From contig ONZQ02000014.1 in the NCBI GenBank assembly GCA_900312665.1, positions 837,924-901,923 of the forward strand: a DNA stretch of 64,000 nt. The letters are read 5' to 3'. Of this stretch, positions 63,701 to 64,000 are shown in pieces. The notes under the pieces are model-generated. The model saw nothing but the letters and a program-made list of their open reading frames with translations. It ran no database searches and had not been told where the DNA came from. The translations under genes were made by a program, and so were the position numbers. Numbering within the stretch: the stretch's first letter is position 1; each line of letters starts with the position of its first letter. This DNA is from Cephalotrichum gorgonifer (lineage: Eukaryota > Ascomycota > Sordariomycetes > Microascales > Microascaceae).

Positions 63701-64000
63701 ATGCTCGTCGACACTAGCCAGGGCACCCGCGTGGCTGCCGCCGTGTTCACGGCCGTATCAGCAGGTCTGACCTATTTTACCTACCGTCTAATCACACATC
63801 GCCGTCTTTATCGAGATCTGGTAAGCCACCCTCCGCCAATTGTCGCCATAATCCGTCTCCGTCGTTCCCATCCCGTCCTAACGCCGAGACCGTCTTCGTC
63901 CCAAACAGCCCGGGCCGCCTCACTCCCTCTTCTGGGGCCACCTTAAAGTCTTCGGCATCTTCGCCTCCAAACTCCCAAAGTACACCTGCATCTCGCCCAT
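63701..64000 (+). CDS. Cytochrome P450, N-terminal fragment (continues beyond window)
   Basis: Exon 63701-63820, intron 63821-63908 (donor GTAAGC, acceptor AACAG), exon from 63909 to the window end. The first exon encodes a membrane anchor (VAAAVFTAVSAGLTYFTYRLI) and a basic linker ending HRRLYRDL; the second begins PGPPHSLFWGHLKVFG, the Pro-rich hinge plus WGHLK segment characteristic of many fungal microsomal P450s. Joined across the splice this reads RDLPGPPHSLFWGHLK, which makes the call reliable although heme and I-helix regions lie outside the window. The ATG at 63701 (CGCACCATGCTC) is the first in frame. Family number and substrate cannot be given. Confidence 0.85.

Noticed and set aside
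1..64000. CRISPR arrays, rRNA genes, bacterial operons
   Set aside because: No regularly spaced repeats, no 5S/18S/28S segments recognised, and spliced genes show the DNA is a fungal nuclear chromosome.

Overview
The window is nuclear DNA of a filamentous ascomycete (Pezizomycotina, probably Sordariomycetes). The evidence is: introns of about 65-205 bp with GTRNGT-like donors and CTAAC-type branch points; GC-rich third codon positions that open long antisense frames; CAMM-ATG start contexts; and fungal-only families such as the FLILHELTA/MRX11 protein, BYS1-like secreted protein, fungal MARVEL protein, EF-hand MscS channel and AsaB/CmcJ-like oxygenase. The species cannot be named from sequence alone. 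There is one 22-base run of N.

Left part (1-14 kb) is mostly housekeeping: TAH18 diflavin reductase (minus, cut by the left edge) is divergent from ERG20 farnesyl diphosphate synthase (plus). ERG20 converges on an RA-PH adaptor (minus). After 1.8 kb without a gene come a MAT2B-like Rossmann protein and the ER glucosidase II alpha subunit, both minus. At 14.7-19.0 kb lies a 1,434-residue WW-domain, proline-rich protein.

Middle part (21-34 kb): a MARVEL membrane protein, tRNA-His(GTG), the mitochondrial MRX11 homologue, nucleoside diphosphate kinase (seven exons, with a possible membrane-anchored long form), an EF-hand mechanosensitive channel, and a cytochrome P450 with an unusual I-helix.

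Right part (34-64 kb) is sparser. Gene-free stretches of 2.8-4.5 kb alternate with an unknown protein, a bacterial-type periplasmic-binding-fold protein, a germinal-centre-type Ste20 kinase, a secreted FAD oxidoreductase, a BYS1-like secreted protein, the PiT phosphate transporter (pho-4/PHO89) with distant CACGTG motifs, an S9 serine peptidase, an AsaB-like oxygenase, a Cys-containing hypothetical protein, and the first exons of a second P450 cut by the right edge.

The genes do not form one pathway. ERG20 and TAH18 serve isoprenoid and Fe-S/electron-transfer metabolism. Glucosidase II serves ER folding. The kinase and the RA-PH protein point to morphogenesis signalling. The AsaB-like oxygenase and the P450 at the right edge could be the border of a secondary-metabolite locus, but no backbone synthase is inside the window. 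I found no complete mobile element, CRISPR or rRNA. The less ordinary signals are the NDK long form, the P450 lacking the I-helix acid, a dense cluster of a TACTTGTA octamer, the CACGTG group on the 5' side of the phosphate transporter, a 20-nt microexon, and a small proline-rich ORF with 21-bp tandem repeats.
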